Assembly: GCF_030758315.1 (NCBI RefSeq)
Contig: NZ_CP132336.1
Coordinates: 496,001-560,000 of the forward strand
Length of the DNA stretch: 64,000 nt
From: Pararhizobium sp. IMCC3301
Lineage (GTDB): Bacteria > Pseudomonadota > Alphaproteobacteria > Rhizobiales > GCA-2746425
Reading direction: 5' to 3'
Part shown: in pieces, positions 55,904-64,000 of the stretch
Layout: each line of letters begins with the position of its first letter
Numbering within the stretch: the stretch's first letter is position 1
Notes under the pieces: generated by a model
Databases searched by the model: none
Seen by the model: the letters and a program-made list of their open reading frames with translations, nothing else
What the model was told of the DNA's origin: nothing
Translations under genes and position numbers: made by a program

Positions 55904-57562
55904 TCAGTTTGATGCCTCATCCTCGACAAAGTTCCTCAACGGTGCCTTCAAGCTCCATCGCAGGCCATCGCGAGCATATTCGAGATCAACATTACCGATA
56001 AACGCGGCTTCCATATGGGTTGTCGTGATCTGTGTTCCGAAACTGGACCTTTCCGGCGGGGCAGATGGCGGTCCACCCTTTTCCACCCAGGTCAGTCTGA
56101 ATTGCTCGCTGTCATCACTTCCGCTGAACGTTTCCCAACCAATTTCGACAGAGCCCCTGGGTGTTGAGAGGCTTCCATATTTGACGGCATTGGTGGCCAG
56201 TTCATGAAGCGCCAGACCAAGATTCTGAACGGCCTCAGATTTCAGCAGAATCGGTTTGCCGGTAACCGTCAATTGCGCATCCGAATTCATGAAATTCTGC
56301 AGGTGATGTTTGACCAACCCTTCAAGGCTGATATTTTTCCAGTGAGTCTGCGTCAACAGATCAATGGACCGGCCCAACCCCCCTATCCTGCCTACAATAA
56401 CTTCCTTGAACTCATCGACCGAGGTTGCGCCCCTGGCTGACTGCCGAATGGTGGCCTGAATGATGGCCATCAGGTTTTTGGACCTGTGCGCCAGTTCATC
56501 CATTACAATCCGAAGCTGTTCTTCGGCTCGGTCCCGGTCGAAGGAGGCAGTGGAGAGGGTTTTGGCAACAATATTGAATTCGTTGATGTTGGACGAAATT
56601 GGAGAAACGATTCCTCCTTCCCCCATGCGGTCCGCCATCCGGGCAAGTCTGCGAATGCTGGCGCTCAATGAACGGGCAACGAAATAGGTCGCGAGCATGG
56701 AAAGCGCAAACAGGCCAAGGCCTCCATAAATCAGTTTTTTCCAAGTCGACAAAATCGTCGCCTGGGCGGTCGAAGTCGGGCCCCAGACAATCGCGCTCCA
56801 TTGCCAGTTGTTAAAGGCAACGCGTGCTGCAATGCCCGGCACGCCATCAAAATCGCCGCGGTAAATTCCTCCAAGTCTCAGACCGCCCTCAATCTGCCTG
56901 CTATAAAACGGCGGCGGCACGCCGACCTTCAACTCCGGATCTGTGGCCGATACCACATTTCCCGCCTTGTCCAGCACTGCTGTTTGCCAGCCGTCCGGCA
57001 ACCCTTCAGTCTGAATTGCCTCACCCAGTTCGTCCGCATTCTTGGTTGTAACAATGATTCGGGCCGGATTATCCAATCCAAATCTCAATGGGTGCATGAC
57101 GTTGAAAACCACCTTGCCGCTGGTTTTGCCAAGAAAGACATCCGAAACAGTAAAATCACCGTTCTCCAGGACTTCCGCAAATGCAGTCATATTAGAGGTC
57201 TTGCCCAATGGCTGATCGAAGGGTGTGCGGGTATTGAGGAGCTGGTTTCCTTCACCATCCAGAACAATGACAAAAATATTGGATTGACTCAGCGCTTCCC
57301 GAGTTCTGCTGTGGAAAGTTCTAAAATCGCCAGCGCGCAGTTCTGGAGCCGACGATACCGCCTGCAGTGTGGTTCTCATTTCCGCAAGAATCGGTTCAAT
57401 CTTGCCAACCACGCTACGCGCTTCACGCAAGGTTCTGCGTTCCAGTGCAGCGGCTTCCTTCGCCCCAAGTTCCGCCAGCAGAAAAGCCGTAAAGATCAGC
57501 ATCGGAACGACAATCGCTCCCACCAGAAAAATCAGATAAACGCGAATGGAGGCTTTGGGCAT
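55904..57562 (-). CDS. HWE/HisKA_2-type sensor histidine kinase
   Basis: 552 residues from ATG 57562; a longer frame starts at 57658 but the membrane helix (IFLVGAIVVPMLIFTAFLL) then lies further in. A periplasmic dCache-like region (residues about 35-275) is followed by a second helix (GGLGLFALSMLATYFVARSL) and a HAMP-like linker. The phosphoacceptor box is ELAHRSKNLMAIIQA and the N box HELATNAVKYGSLS, the form of HWE and HisKA_2 kinases common in Rhizobiales. No response regulator is adjacent. Confidence 0.88.
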   Translation of the reverse strand: MPKASIRVYLIFLVGAIVVPMLIFTAFLLAELGAKEAAALERRTLREARSVVGKIEPILAEMRTTLQAVSSAPELRAGDFRTFHSRTREALSQSNIFVIVLDGEGNQLLNTRTPFDQPLGKTSNMTAFAEVLENGDFTVSDVFLGKTSGKVVFNVMHPLRFGLDNPARIIVTTKNADELGEAIQTEGLPDGWQTAVLDKAGNVVSATDPELKVGVPPPFYSRQIEGGLRLGGIYRGDFDGVPGIAARVAFNNWQWSAIVWGPTSTAQATILSTWKKLIYGGLGLFALSMLATYFVARSLSASIRRLARMADRMGEGGIVSPISSNINEFNIVAKTLSTASFDRDRAEEQLRIVMDELAHRSKNLMAIIQATIRQSARGATSVDEFKEVIVGRIGGLGRSIDLLTQTHWKNISLEGLVKHHLQNFMNSDAQLTVTGKPILLKSEAVQNLGLALHELATNAVKYGSLSTPRGSVEIGWETFSGSDDSEQFRLTWVEKGGPPSAPPERSSFGTQITTTHMEAAFIGNVDLEYARDGLRWSLKAPLRNFVEDEASN

Positions 57563-57795
57563 CAAGTGATTCTCTGCATGGGGGACGAAGTTTACCAGTT
57601 TGCCGGCATTGCCTTCCGGGGGAGACCATATCTGAAGAGCGGATTCCGGCAACCCCATTATTTACCGGATTTTTATCTGATACCAACCCTGAAATTTGAC
57701 AAAACAAAGCTGAACGCTCGAAGGGCAATATCATTCCGACACAGAGAATGAACCGGCAGATGCGCTGGCTGAAAAGCCCGGGGGCATAATCTGTT

Positions 57796-58458
57796 TTAGA
57801 CTGACGTCAGCCCCATCTGCCAGAACTCGGCTTCCAACCTGGTCGCTTGGCTAAACAGATGGAAAAGACGATTCTGCCGGCCTTGTGTCAGCAGTTCAGA
57901 AGCGTGTTTTTCAAGGGTTAGCAGGGTCGCCTGTGCGACGTCCTGATAAGCCTGCCCGGCATATTCGTTGATCCAGGTCTGATAGGGGTGATTTGCCTCA
58001 GGCTTGCCATGTTCCGCAACCAGCCAGCGACCGATCTCAGCATAGCCAAGCATGCAGGGTGCAAGAGCAACCATCAAATCGAGAATGTCACCGGCGTGCC
58101 CGGCCTCCAGAACGAACCGTGTATAGGCAATGGTTTGCGGGGCTTCCACGCTATGCTCCAGATCGGCTGCAGACAGTCCCCAATCCGCGCAAAGCCGGAC
58201 ATGCAAATCCATCTCCACATCCAGAATAGCCGAGACGCCCGCAGCAGCGTCCCGCATATCCTGAAGGTTGGTGGATTTATAGACCGCCAGCGCATGGGCC
58301 CGTGCAAATTGAATCAGAAACAGATAATCCTGCACCAGATAGGTTTGAAATGCAGGCTTGGGAAGCGTCGCGGCACCCAGTTGCAGGACGAATTCATGAC
58401 GCGTATAGGCGCGCCATTCGTCAGCACAATTGTCCTTCAAAGACTCAAAGAAACCCAC
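57796..58458 (-). CDS. tenA: TenA-family aminopyrimidine aminohydrolase/thiaminase II
   Basis: 220 residues, the normal length. The catalytic cysteine is C135 in VALAPCMLGYAEIG, at the same place as in B. subtilis TenA, with DYLFLIQFARA earlier and WINEYAG and FWQMG later. It hydrolyses thiamine breakdown products for salvage. It is 10 bp downstream of the sufA-like gene on the same strand and may be read with it. Confidence 0.93.
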   Translation of the reverse strand: MGFFESLKDNCADEWRAYTRHEFVLQLGAATLPKPAFQTYLVQDYLFLIQFARAHALAVYKSTNLQDMRDAAAGVSAILDVEMDLHVRLCADWGLSAADLEHSVEAPQTIAYTRFVLEAGHAGDILDLMVALAPCMLGYAEIGRWLVAEHGKPEANHPYQTWINEYAGQAYQDVAQATLLTLEKHASELLTQGRQNRLFHLFSQATRLEAEFWQMGLTSV

Positions 58459-58468
58459 CCAGAGGAAC

Positions 58469-58825
58469 TCAGCCGTTGGGGATGGCGGCCTGCAGCGTCA
58501 CAGATTCGCCGCAGCCGCAGGCAGAGGTCTGGTTCGGGTTGTTAAAAACGAAACCGGACCGCAGCTTGGTAATCTCATAGTCCATCTGCGTGCCAAGCAA
58601 AAACAGCGCGGCGCCCGGATCAACAAAAACCGTTGCCCCGTCCACTTCAACACTGTCATCTTTTGGATCGGGTTCGCGGGCCAGATCAATGGTATATTCC
58701 ATGCCCGCACAACCGCCCTTTTTGATGCCGACCCGAATACCCGCAGCTCCGTTTGAGCCGGATGTAATTTCGCGCACGCGGTCGGCAGCGGCATCAGTCA
58801 ATGTTAGAACCTGAAAAGCACCCAT
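58469..58825 (-). CDS. sufA: SufA/IscA-type iron-sulfur carrier
   Basis: 118 residues. The three conserved cysteines are C39 in KKGGCAGM and the pair in SACGCGES. A-type carriers receive clusters from SufBCD and deliver them to apoproteins. It is 11 bp downstream of the DUF59 gene. Confidence 0.92.
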   Translation of the reverse strand: MGAFQVLTLTDAAADRVREITSGSNGAAGIRVGIKKGGCAGMEYTIDLAREPDPKDDSVEVDGATVFVDPGAALFLLGTQMDYEITKLRSGFVFNNPNQTSACGCGESVTLQAAIPNG

Positions 58826-58836
58826 CGGATCGCTCC

Positions 58837-59298
58837 CTAAAACCAGTTAAGAGCCACTTTGGCTTCCTCGGACATGCGTTCCGGTGTCCAGGGCGGGTCA
58901 AACACCATATTCACCTTGACCTGCCCGATGCCGGGTACGGAACTCAGAGCGTTCTCGACCCAGATTGGCATTTCACCGGCAACCGGACAACCCGGAGCAG
59001 TCAGCGTCATATCCACATCAAGATCCCGGTCATCTGTCAGATCCACCTTGTAGACCAGACCGAGTTCGTAAATATCGGTCGGAATTTCCGGGTCATAGAC
59101 CGTCTTCAGCGCCGCGATGATATCCTCAGTCAGACGCTGCTGCTCTTCCGGCGTCAGATTGGTTCCCTCGCGGGGGGCTGGCTGTGGCTGACCGGTCCCG
59201 TCTTCCATCAATTTCATCTCAGGAGCAGGTTTTGCCTCCGGCACATGAAGCGGATGATCCTCCGGCAGAAATTTTCCCATTTCATCGTCACTCATCAT
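58837..59298 (-). CDS. sufT: SufT-type DUF59 iron-sulfur maturation protein
   Basis: 153 residues. The C-terminal 100 form the MIP18/DUF59 domain (TVYDPEIPTDIYELGLVYKV, then TLTAPGCPVAGEM with the conserved Cys, and VFDPPWTPERMSEEAK). The N-terminus is a proline-rich extension. It is 23 bp after sufS and fits the usual place in alphaproteobacterial suf operons. Confidence 0.92.
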   Translation of the reverse strand: MMSDDEMGKFLPEDHPLHVPEAKPAPEMKLMEDGTGQPQPAPREGTNLTPEEQQRLTEDIIAALKTVYDPEIPTDIYELGLVYKVDLTDDRDLDVDMTLTAPGCPVAGEMPIWVENALSSVPGIGQVKVNMVFDPPWTPERMSEEAKVALNWF

Positions 59299-59321
59299 AG
59301 CACCTGTACATCCAGACTGTC

Positions 59322-60590
59322 TTAACTGAAGAAACTCTGCGCTTTTGTAATCGCCTTCACAAGTCTGTCGACTTCATCGCGCGTATTGTAAAGGCCGAAA
59401 GAGGCCCGGCATGTGGCAGTGACACCGTAGCGCGCCAGAAGCGGCATCGCACAATGTGTTCCTGCCCGAACCGCAACACCTTCACGGTCCAATACGGTTG
59501 CAATATCGTGGGCATGAGCGCCTTCGACTTCAAAGGAGAAAATCGCACCTTTTCCCGGAGCGTTTCCGAACACTTTGACCGAATTCATCTCGCCCAGCCG
59601 CCTGGCCGCATAATCCCGCAAATCCGCTTCATGAGCCGCAATCCTGTCCAGCCCTATAGTCTGCATATAGGTCAAAGCAGCCCCAAGCCCAATAGCCTGC
59701 ACGATAGGTGGCGTGCCGGCTTCAAAGCGATGCGGCGGCGGCGCATAGGTGATGGCGTCTTCCATCACGTCGAGAATCATCTCGCCACCACCCATATAGG
59801 GCGGCATTTTCTCAAGATATTCCGGCTTGCCGTACAATATGCCTATGCCCGAAGGACCGTATAATTTGTGCCCTGTCATGACGAAAAAATCACAATCGAG
59901 CGCTTCGACATCGACAGCCATGTGCACCGCCGACTGGCTGCCATCGACCAGAACGGGAATGCCCCGCTGATGCGCTATACGGCAAATTTCCTTGATCGGA
60001 ACAATCGTACCCGTCACATTCGACATCTGTGTGATGGCAACAATTTTTGTGCGTTCACTCAGCGCCGCCTCGAACGCCTCCAGATCAAAACTGTCATCTT
60101 CCCGGTACGGCACCCATTTCAGAACTGCGCCATTCTGCTCTCTGTGAAAATGCCACGGCACGATATTGGAGTGATGCTCGAAGATGGAGAGCACAATCTC
60201 GTCACCCTCGCCGATTGTCATCCCGCCGAACGACCGGGCCACCAGATTAATAGCTTCTGTGGTCGAGCGGGTGAAAATAATGTTGTCCACTGAAGCGGCA
60301 TTCAGGAAACCGCGCACGGTTTCCCTGGCAGATTCATATAAATCTGTAGAGGCATTGGAGAGGAAATGCAGGCCGCGATGCACATTTGAATAGGTTTCGG
60401 AATAGGCGCTCTGAATCGCCTCCAGTACAGCTGTCGGCTTTTGCGCGGACGCCCCATTATCCAGATAAACCAGCGGCTTGCCATAAACTTCACGGGCCAG
60501 AATTGGAAAATCCTTGCGGATTTCCATCACGTCATAGCCCGTCTTGTCGTCTTGTGAGCCCGTCTTGTCGTCTTTTGAGAGTGTGTCCAT
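59322..60590 (-). CDS. sufS: Cysteine desulfurase, SufS type
   Basis: 422 residues from ATG 60590; a TTG two codons upstream is possible. It takes sulfur from cysteine for cluster assembly. PLP lysine is in MTGHKLYGPSG, the persulfide cysteine in VTATCRASFGLYN, and the C-terminal loop follows type II desulfurases. The N-terminus has a short internal repeat (KDDKTGSQDDKTG) not usual in the family. Confidence 0.95.
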   Translation of the reverse strand: MDTLSKDDKTGSQDDKTGYDVMEIRKDFPILAREVYGKPLVYLDNGASAQKPTAVLEAIQSAYSETYSNVHRGLHFLSNASTDLYESARETVRGFLNAASVDNIIFTRSTTEAINLVARSFGGMTIGEGDEIVLSIFEHHSNIVPWHFHREQNGAVLKWVPYREDDSFDLEAFEAALSERTKIVAITQMSNVTGTIVPIKEICRIAHQRGIPVLVDGSQSAVHMAVDVEALDCDFFVMTGHKLYGPSGIGILYGKPEYLEKMPPYMGGGEMILDVMEDAITYAPPPHRFEAGTPPIVQAIGLGAALTYMQTIGLDRIAAHEADLRDYAARRLGEMNSVKVFGNAPGKGAIFSFEVEGAHAHDIATVLDREGVAVRAGTHCAMPLLARYGVTATCRASFGLYNTRDEVDRLVKAITKAQSFFS

Positions 60591-60613
60591 GTCCAATTTG
60601 CCTCGTTTCAGGC

Positions 60614-61891
60614 TCAGCGCCTCGCCAGCCAGTCAGCCAGGATGGATTCCAGAGCTTCTATGATCTCGGGCTGCTCGGTGTTCTCAATTGTCTCGGCAAC
60701 AAATGCCTGAACCATCATGGTTTCGGCAATGGCACTGGGAATGCCCCTCGACAGCAGATAAAACAGCATCTCCTCATCGATATCGCCGCAGGTTGCACCG
60801 TGGCCGCAGACCACATCATCGGCGAAAATCTCAAGCTCAGGCTTGTTGAGAAACTCGCCATTCTCAGACAGCAGCAATCCCTGGCTCATCATCTTCGCAT
60901 CGGTTTTCTGGGCAATAGACTTGACCATGATCTTGCCCTGAAACACCGCCCGCGCATCATCGGCAATCACCGATTTGAACTGCTCGACACTGGTGCAATT
61001 GGGCGACGCATGATCGACCTCAAGCGTCATATCCGTATGCTGCTTGCCCTTGACGAGGGTTGCGCCGCGAATCCCGGCATGGGAATGCTCGCCTTCAAAG
61101 GTCACATGAATATCTGTCCGCACCAGGTGCGAACCAATCGTCATGACAAATGGCTCATATGTGGCGTCAGTTCCGATCCGTGCGCCGATGGCACCAAGAT
61201 GCGACGACTGTGATCCCTCACTGACAACGCGCGCATGAGTGAGGCTTGCACCATCTTCAACACGCACAGAAAGCCCGCCGCTGGCAATATAGCCGAGCCC
61301 GTCTGGGCCGGAAAAGCGTTCCACCAGAACCGCCTTTGCACCTGCCTCCACAACAATCGAGTGGCGGCAGGCTGCCGTCACTGCATCGCCACCGGATACG
61401 CTATGATCAATGAATATCACCGGTGCCTGCTCAGCCTTGCCGACCTTGATGACAAAGCCGGAGGACGCCAGAGCCAGATTGAGGTCAACGGTGACACTGG
61501 CTTTCTCGTGAAAGCCCGCTGAAGACGCGATTCCGCGACTGATTGAAACAGCCTTGTTGGCGTTGGCTTTGCCGGATCGCGATGCCGTATCTGTTTCAAA
61601 GTCCTGAGGAACGCCATTGACGACGTTCAGAATTATATCAGCCGGAACAAGTGCGTCCTGACCGCCGGTCGTTGCATGCGCCTGTGCGACCCGTCCGGGC
61701 AAGGGCGGCACATCCTTCAGCAGCGCCCGAAGATCGGTGTATTTCCATTCCTCGACGCGGCGGTGCGGAAGCCCCTTTTTTCGCAGCCGGTCGGCCGCCT
61801 CCAGGCGCGCACCATCAAGTTTCAGATTGGCCAGAAGCTGCAATAGCGCCGTCTCGGCCTGGGTTTGTAAATTCTGCGGTTGAGCAGTCAT
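60614..61891 (-). CDS. sufD: SufD scaffold subunit
   Basis: 425 residues. The N-terminus (LRKKGLPHRRVEEWKYTDLRALL) and the C-terminal beta-helix part (DIEVDHASPNCTS-like DHASPNCTSVEQ, then GHGATCGDIDEEMLFYLLSRG) are characteristic. It forms the SufBC2D complex. It lies 17 bp after sufC. Confidence 0.95.
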   Translation of the reverse strand: MTAQPQNLQTQAETALLQLLANLKLDGARLEAADRLRKKGLPHRRVEEWKYTDLRALLKDVPPLPGRVAQAHATTGGQDALVPADIILNVVNGVPQDFETDTASRSGKANANKAVSISRGIASSAGFHEKASVTVDLNLALASSGFVIKVGKAEQAPVIFIDHSVSGGDAVTAACRHSIVVEAGAKAVLVERFSGPDGLGYIASGGLSVRVEDGASLTHARVVSEGSQSSHLGAIGARIGTDATYEPFVMTIGSHLVRTDIHVTFEGEHSHAGIRGATLVKGKQHTDMTLEVDHASPNCTSVEQFKSVIADDARAVFQGKIMVKSIAQKTDAKMMSQGLLLSENGEFLNKPELEIFADDVVCGHGATCGDIDEEMLFYLLSRGIPSAIAETMMVQAFVAETIENTEQPEIIEALESILADWLARR

Positions 61892-61908
61892 AATATCTGT
61901 CCCTGCCC

Positions 61909-62655
61909 CTATGCCGCGTCCACATAGTCGGCATAGCCTTTTTCTTCCAGTTCCAGCGCCAGTTCCTTGCCGCCGGATTTGACTATTCTGCCTGCCGACA
62001 TGACATGAACCACATCGGGAATAATGTGATCAAGCAAACGCTGATAATGCGTAATCACCAGCATGCTACGTTCCGGGCTGCGCAACGCATTGACGCCATC
62101 GGACACAACCCGCAACGCATCAATGTCCAGTCCGGAATCGGTTTCATCGAGCACACAAAGCGTCGGTTCCAGTAGAGCCATCTGCATAATTTCATTGCGC
62201 TTTTTCTCACCACCGGAAAAGCCGACATTCAAGGGCCGTTTCAGCATGTCCGGGGACACTTTCAATTCGGCTGCTTTCTGCTTCACGATCTTCATGAAAT
62301 CAGGTGTGTTCAATTCCGCTTCGCCGCGCGCCTTGCGCTGGGCATTCATCGCCGTGCGCAGGAAGGTCATGGTCGCGACACCCGGAATTTCAATCGGATA
62401 CTGGAAGGCGAGAAACACACCGGCGGCGGCGCGTTCATCCGGTTTCATCTCCAGAAGATCCTTGCCGTTGAACAGGATTTCACCTTCGGTGATCTCGTAA
62501 TCATCCTTGCCGGCCAGAACATAGGACAGTGTTGATTTTCCCGAGCCGTTCGGACCCATAATGGCATGAACTTCACCAGCCTTGATGGTCAGATCGATGC
62601 CGCGCAGAATTTCGTTTCCATCGACAGTGGCGTGAAGATTTTTAATTTCTAACAT
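61909..62655 (-). CDS. sufC: SufC ABC-type ATPase
   Basis: 248 residues with AGGAC before ATG. Walker A is GPNGSGKSTLSYVLAG, the signature is VGFSGGEKKRNEIMQM, and Walker B is LCVLDETDSGLDID. It powers the SufBCD scaffold. Confidence 0.97.
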   Translation of the reverse strand: MLEIKNLHATVDGNEILRGIDLTIKAGEVHAIMGPNGSGKSTLSYVLAGKDDYEITEGEILFNGKDLLEMKPDERAAAGVFLAFQYPIEIPGVATMTFLRTAMNAQRKARGEAELNTPDFMKIVKQKAAELKVSPDMLKRPLNVGFSGGEKKRNEIMQMALLEPTLCVLDETDSGLDIDALRVVSDGVNALRSPERSMLVITHYQRLLDHIIPDVVHVMSAGRIVKSGGKELALELEEKGYADYVDAA

Positions 62656-62720
62656 GTTTAAGTCCTGAACATCTGAATCATTCTGGCAGCTTTTCGGGCC
62701 AGATCATTGTTTTATATGAA

Positions 62721-64000
62721 TTAACCGACGGAGCCTTCGAGGCTGATTCCGATCAGTTTTTGTGTTTCAGCCATGAATTCCATGGGCAATTGCTGAATCA
62801 CATCGCGGACAAAACCGTTGACGATCAACGCAACCGCTTCTTCGTCATTCATGCCGCGCTGCTGACAATAGAACATCTGATCGTCAGAAATCTTTGACGT
62901 TGTCGCTTCATGCTCGAACACAGCAGTTGAATTTTTCGATTCAATATAAGGCACCGTATGGGCGCCGCACTCATTGCCGATCAGCAGGCTGTCGCACTGG
63001 GTGAAATTGCGCGCTCCGGCGGCCTTGCGGTGCGCCGACACCAGTCCGCGATAGGTGTTTTGCGAGCGCCCCGCAGAAATGCCTTTTGAGATGATCCGGC
63101 TGGAGGAGTTTTTGCCTAGATGGATCATCTTGGTGCCGCTGTCGACCTGCTGCCGCCCGTTGGAAATGGCGATCGAGTAAAATTCGCCCCGCGAATTCTC
63201 GCCGCGCAGAATGCAGCTTGGGTATTTCCAGGTAATGGCAGAGCCTGTCTCCACCTGTGTCCACGAGATTTTCGAGTTTTTGCCGCGACAATCGCCCCGT
63301 TTGGTGACGAAATTATAGATGCCGCCCTTGCCATTGGCATCACCGGGATACCAGTTTTGCACGGTGGAGTATTTGATTTCGGCATCATCCAGCGCCACCA
63401 GTTCAACCACCGCGGCATGCAGCTGGTTTTCATCGCGCATCGGCGCTGTGCAGCCTTCCAGATAGGACACGTAGGAGCCTTCATCGGCTATAACCAGTGT
63501 CCGCTCGAACTGGCCGGTCTTTTCCTCATTGATGCGGAAATAGGTCGACAGTTCCATCGGGCACCGCACGCCCTTGGGGATGTAAACAAACGAGCCGTCG
63601 GAGAACACCGCCGCATTCAGCGTGGCATAGAAATTGTCGGTTATCGGCACCACGGTGCCGAGATATTTCTTCACCAGTTCAGGATATTTCTGCACGGCTT
63701 CCGAAATAGAGCAGAAAATCACGCCTGATTTGGCCAGTTCCTCCTTGAAGGTGGTGACAACCGAGACGGAATCAAACACCGCGTCGACCGCAACACGCGC
63801 GCCTTCAACACCGGCCAACACCGCCTGCTCGCTGAGCGGGATACCGAGTTTCTTGTAGGTTTCCAGCAATTCCGGATCCACTTCATCCAGACTTTTGGGT
63901 CCAGAGGTGGATTTGGGAGCGGCATAATAATACAGATCATCAAAGTCGATTTTGGGATATTCGACGCGCGCCCAGGTCGGCTCTTCCAGGGTTCTCCAGC
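62721..64000 (-). CDS. sufB: SufB scaffold subunit (5' end beyond window)
   Basis: At least 426 residues; the frame runs to the right edge, where the sequence reads [20 protein letters not shown], so about 60 N-terminal residues are missing. The conserved core includes [40 protein letters not shown] and the cysteine-bearing [20 protein letters not shown]. It assembles Fe-S clusters with SufC and SufD. First visible gene of the suf operon, 65 bp upstream of sufC. Confidence 0.96.
   Translation of the reverse strand, partial: WRTLEEPTWARVEYPKIDFDDLYYYAAPKSTSGPKSLDEVDPELLETYKKLGIPLSEQAVLAGVEGARVAVDAVFDSVSVVTTFKEELAKSGVIFCSISEAVQKYPELVKKYLGTVVPITDNFYATLNAAVFSDGSFVYIPKGVRCPMELSTYFRINEEKTGQFERTLVIADEGSYVSYLEGCTAPMRDENQLHAAVVELVALDDAEIKYSTVQNWYPGDANGKGGIYNFVTKRGDCRGKNSKISWTQVETGSAITWKYPSCILRGENSRGEFYSIAISNGRQQVDSGTKMIHLGKNSSSRIISKGISAGRSQNTYRGLVSAHRKAAGARNFTQCDSLLIGNECGAHTVPYIESKNSTAVFEHEATTSKISDDQMFYCQQRGMNDEEAVALIVNGFVRDVIQQLPMEFMAETQKLIGISLEGSVG

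Overview
The window looks like an alphaproteobacterial chromosome, probably of the Hyphomicrobiales. Support comes from the HWE/HisKA_2-type kinase, the sigma-54-type promoter before glnB-glnA, the single-chain glycine decarboxylase P protein in a gcvT-gcvH-gcvP operon under a tandem glycine riboswitch, the sufBCDS-sufT-sufA order, and a TAXI-type TRAP transporter. The species cannot be named from the sequence.

Positions 1 to about 29,480 are accessory DNA, bounded on the right by a tRNA-Gln(CUG) gene into which a large serine recombinase reads. From left to right it holds: a long P-loop NTPase with near-identical ankyrin repeats, running off the left edge; a small MORN-like repeat protein; small zinc-ribbon and helical proteins; a conjugation block with a VirD4/TraG-like coupling protein and a set of small membrane proteins, but no relaxase or T4SS channel in view; a resolvase-type serine recombinase; a Fic toxin with its upstream partner; ParB-like and ArdC-like genes; a hairpin-rich non-coding stretch; a four-gene operon (C5 DNA methylase, PRTase-like protein, ORC/CDC6-like ATPase, unknown protein) that reads like a defence system; and a five-gene nucleotide-themed cluster sitting between the two broken halves of an IS3-family element. 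That cluster has two P-loop kinase-like proteins, a membrane-anchored dCTP-deaminase-fold protein, an FAD oxidoreductase and an endonuclease IV-like TIM barrel.

From about 29,870 to the end is ordinary chromosome. It holds a class III aminotransferase, a universal stress protein and a TRAP-TAXI transporter; a GGDEF-EAL protein, a UPF0178 protein and a TSUP permease; the glycine cleavage operon and its riboswitch; a decayed IS110-family fragment; a DUF1697 gene; trigger factor with tRNA-Leu(UAG); the nitrogen-regulated glnB-glnA pair; parE; an RhlE-like RNA helicase; a diguanylate cyclase; a sensor kinase; tenA; and the SUF iron-sulfur assembly operon, whose sufB runs off the right edge.

The most promising undescribed material is the cargo cluster at 22,417-26,990, the methylase-led operon at 16,464-21,728 and the ankyrin NTPase at the left edge. 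All family assignments come from reading motifs by eye; no database search was run.
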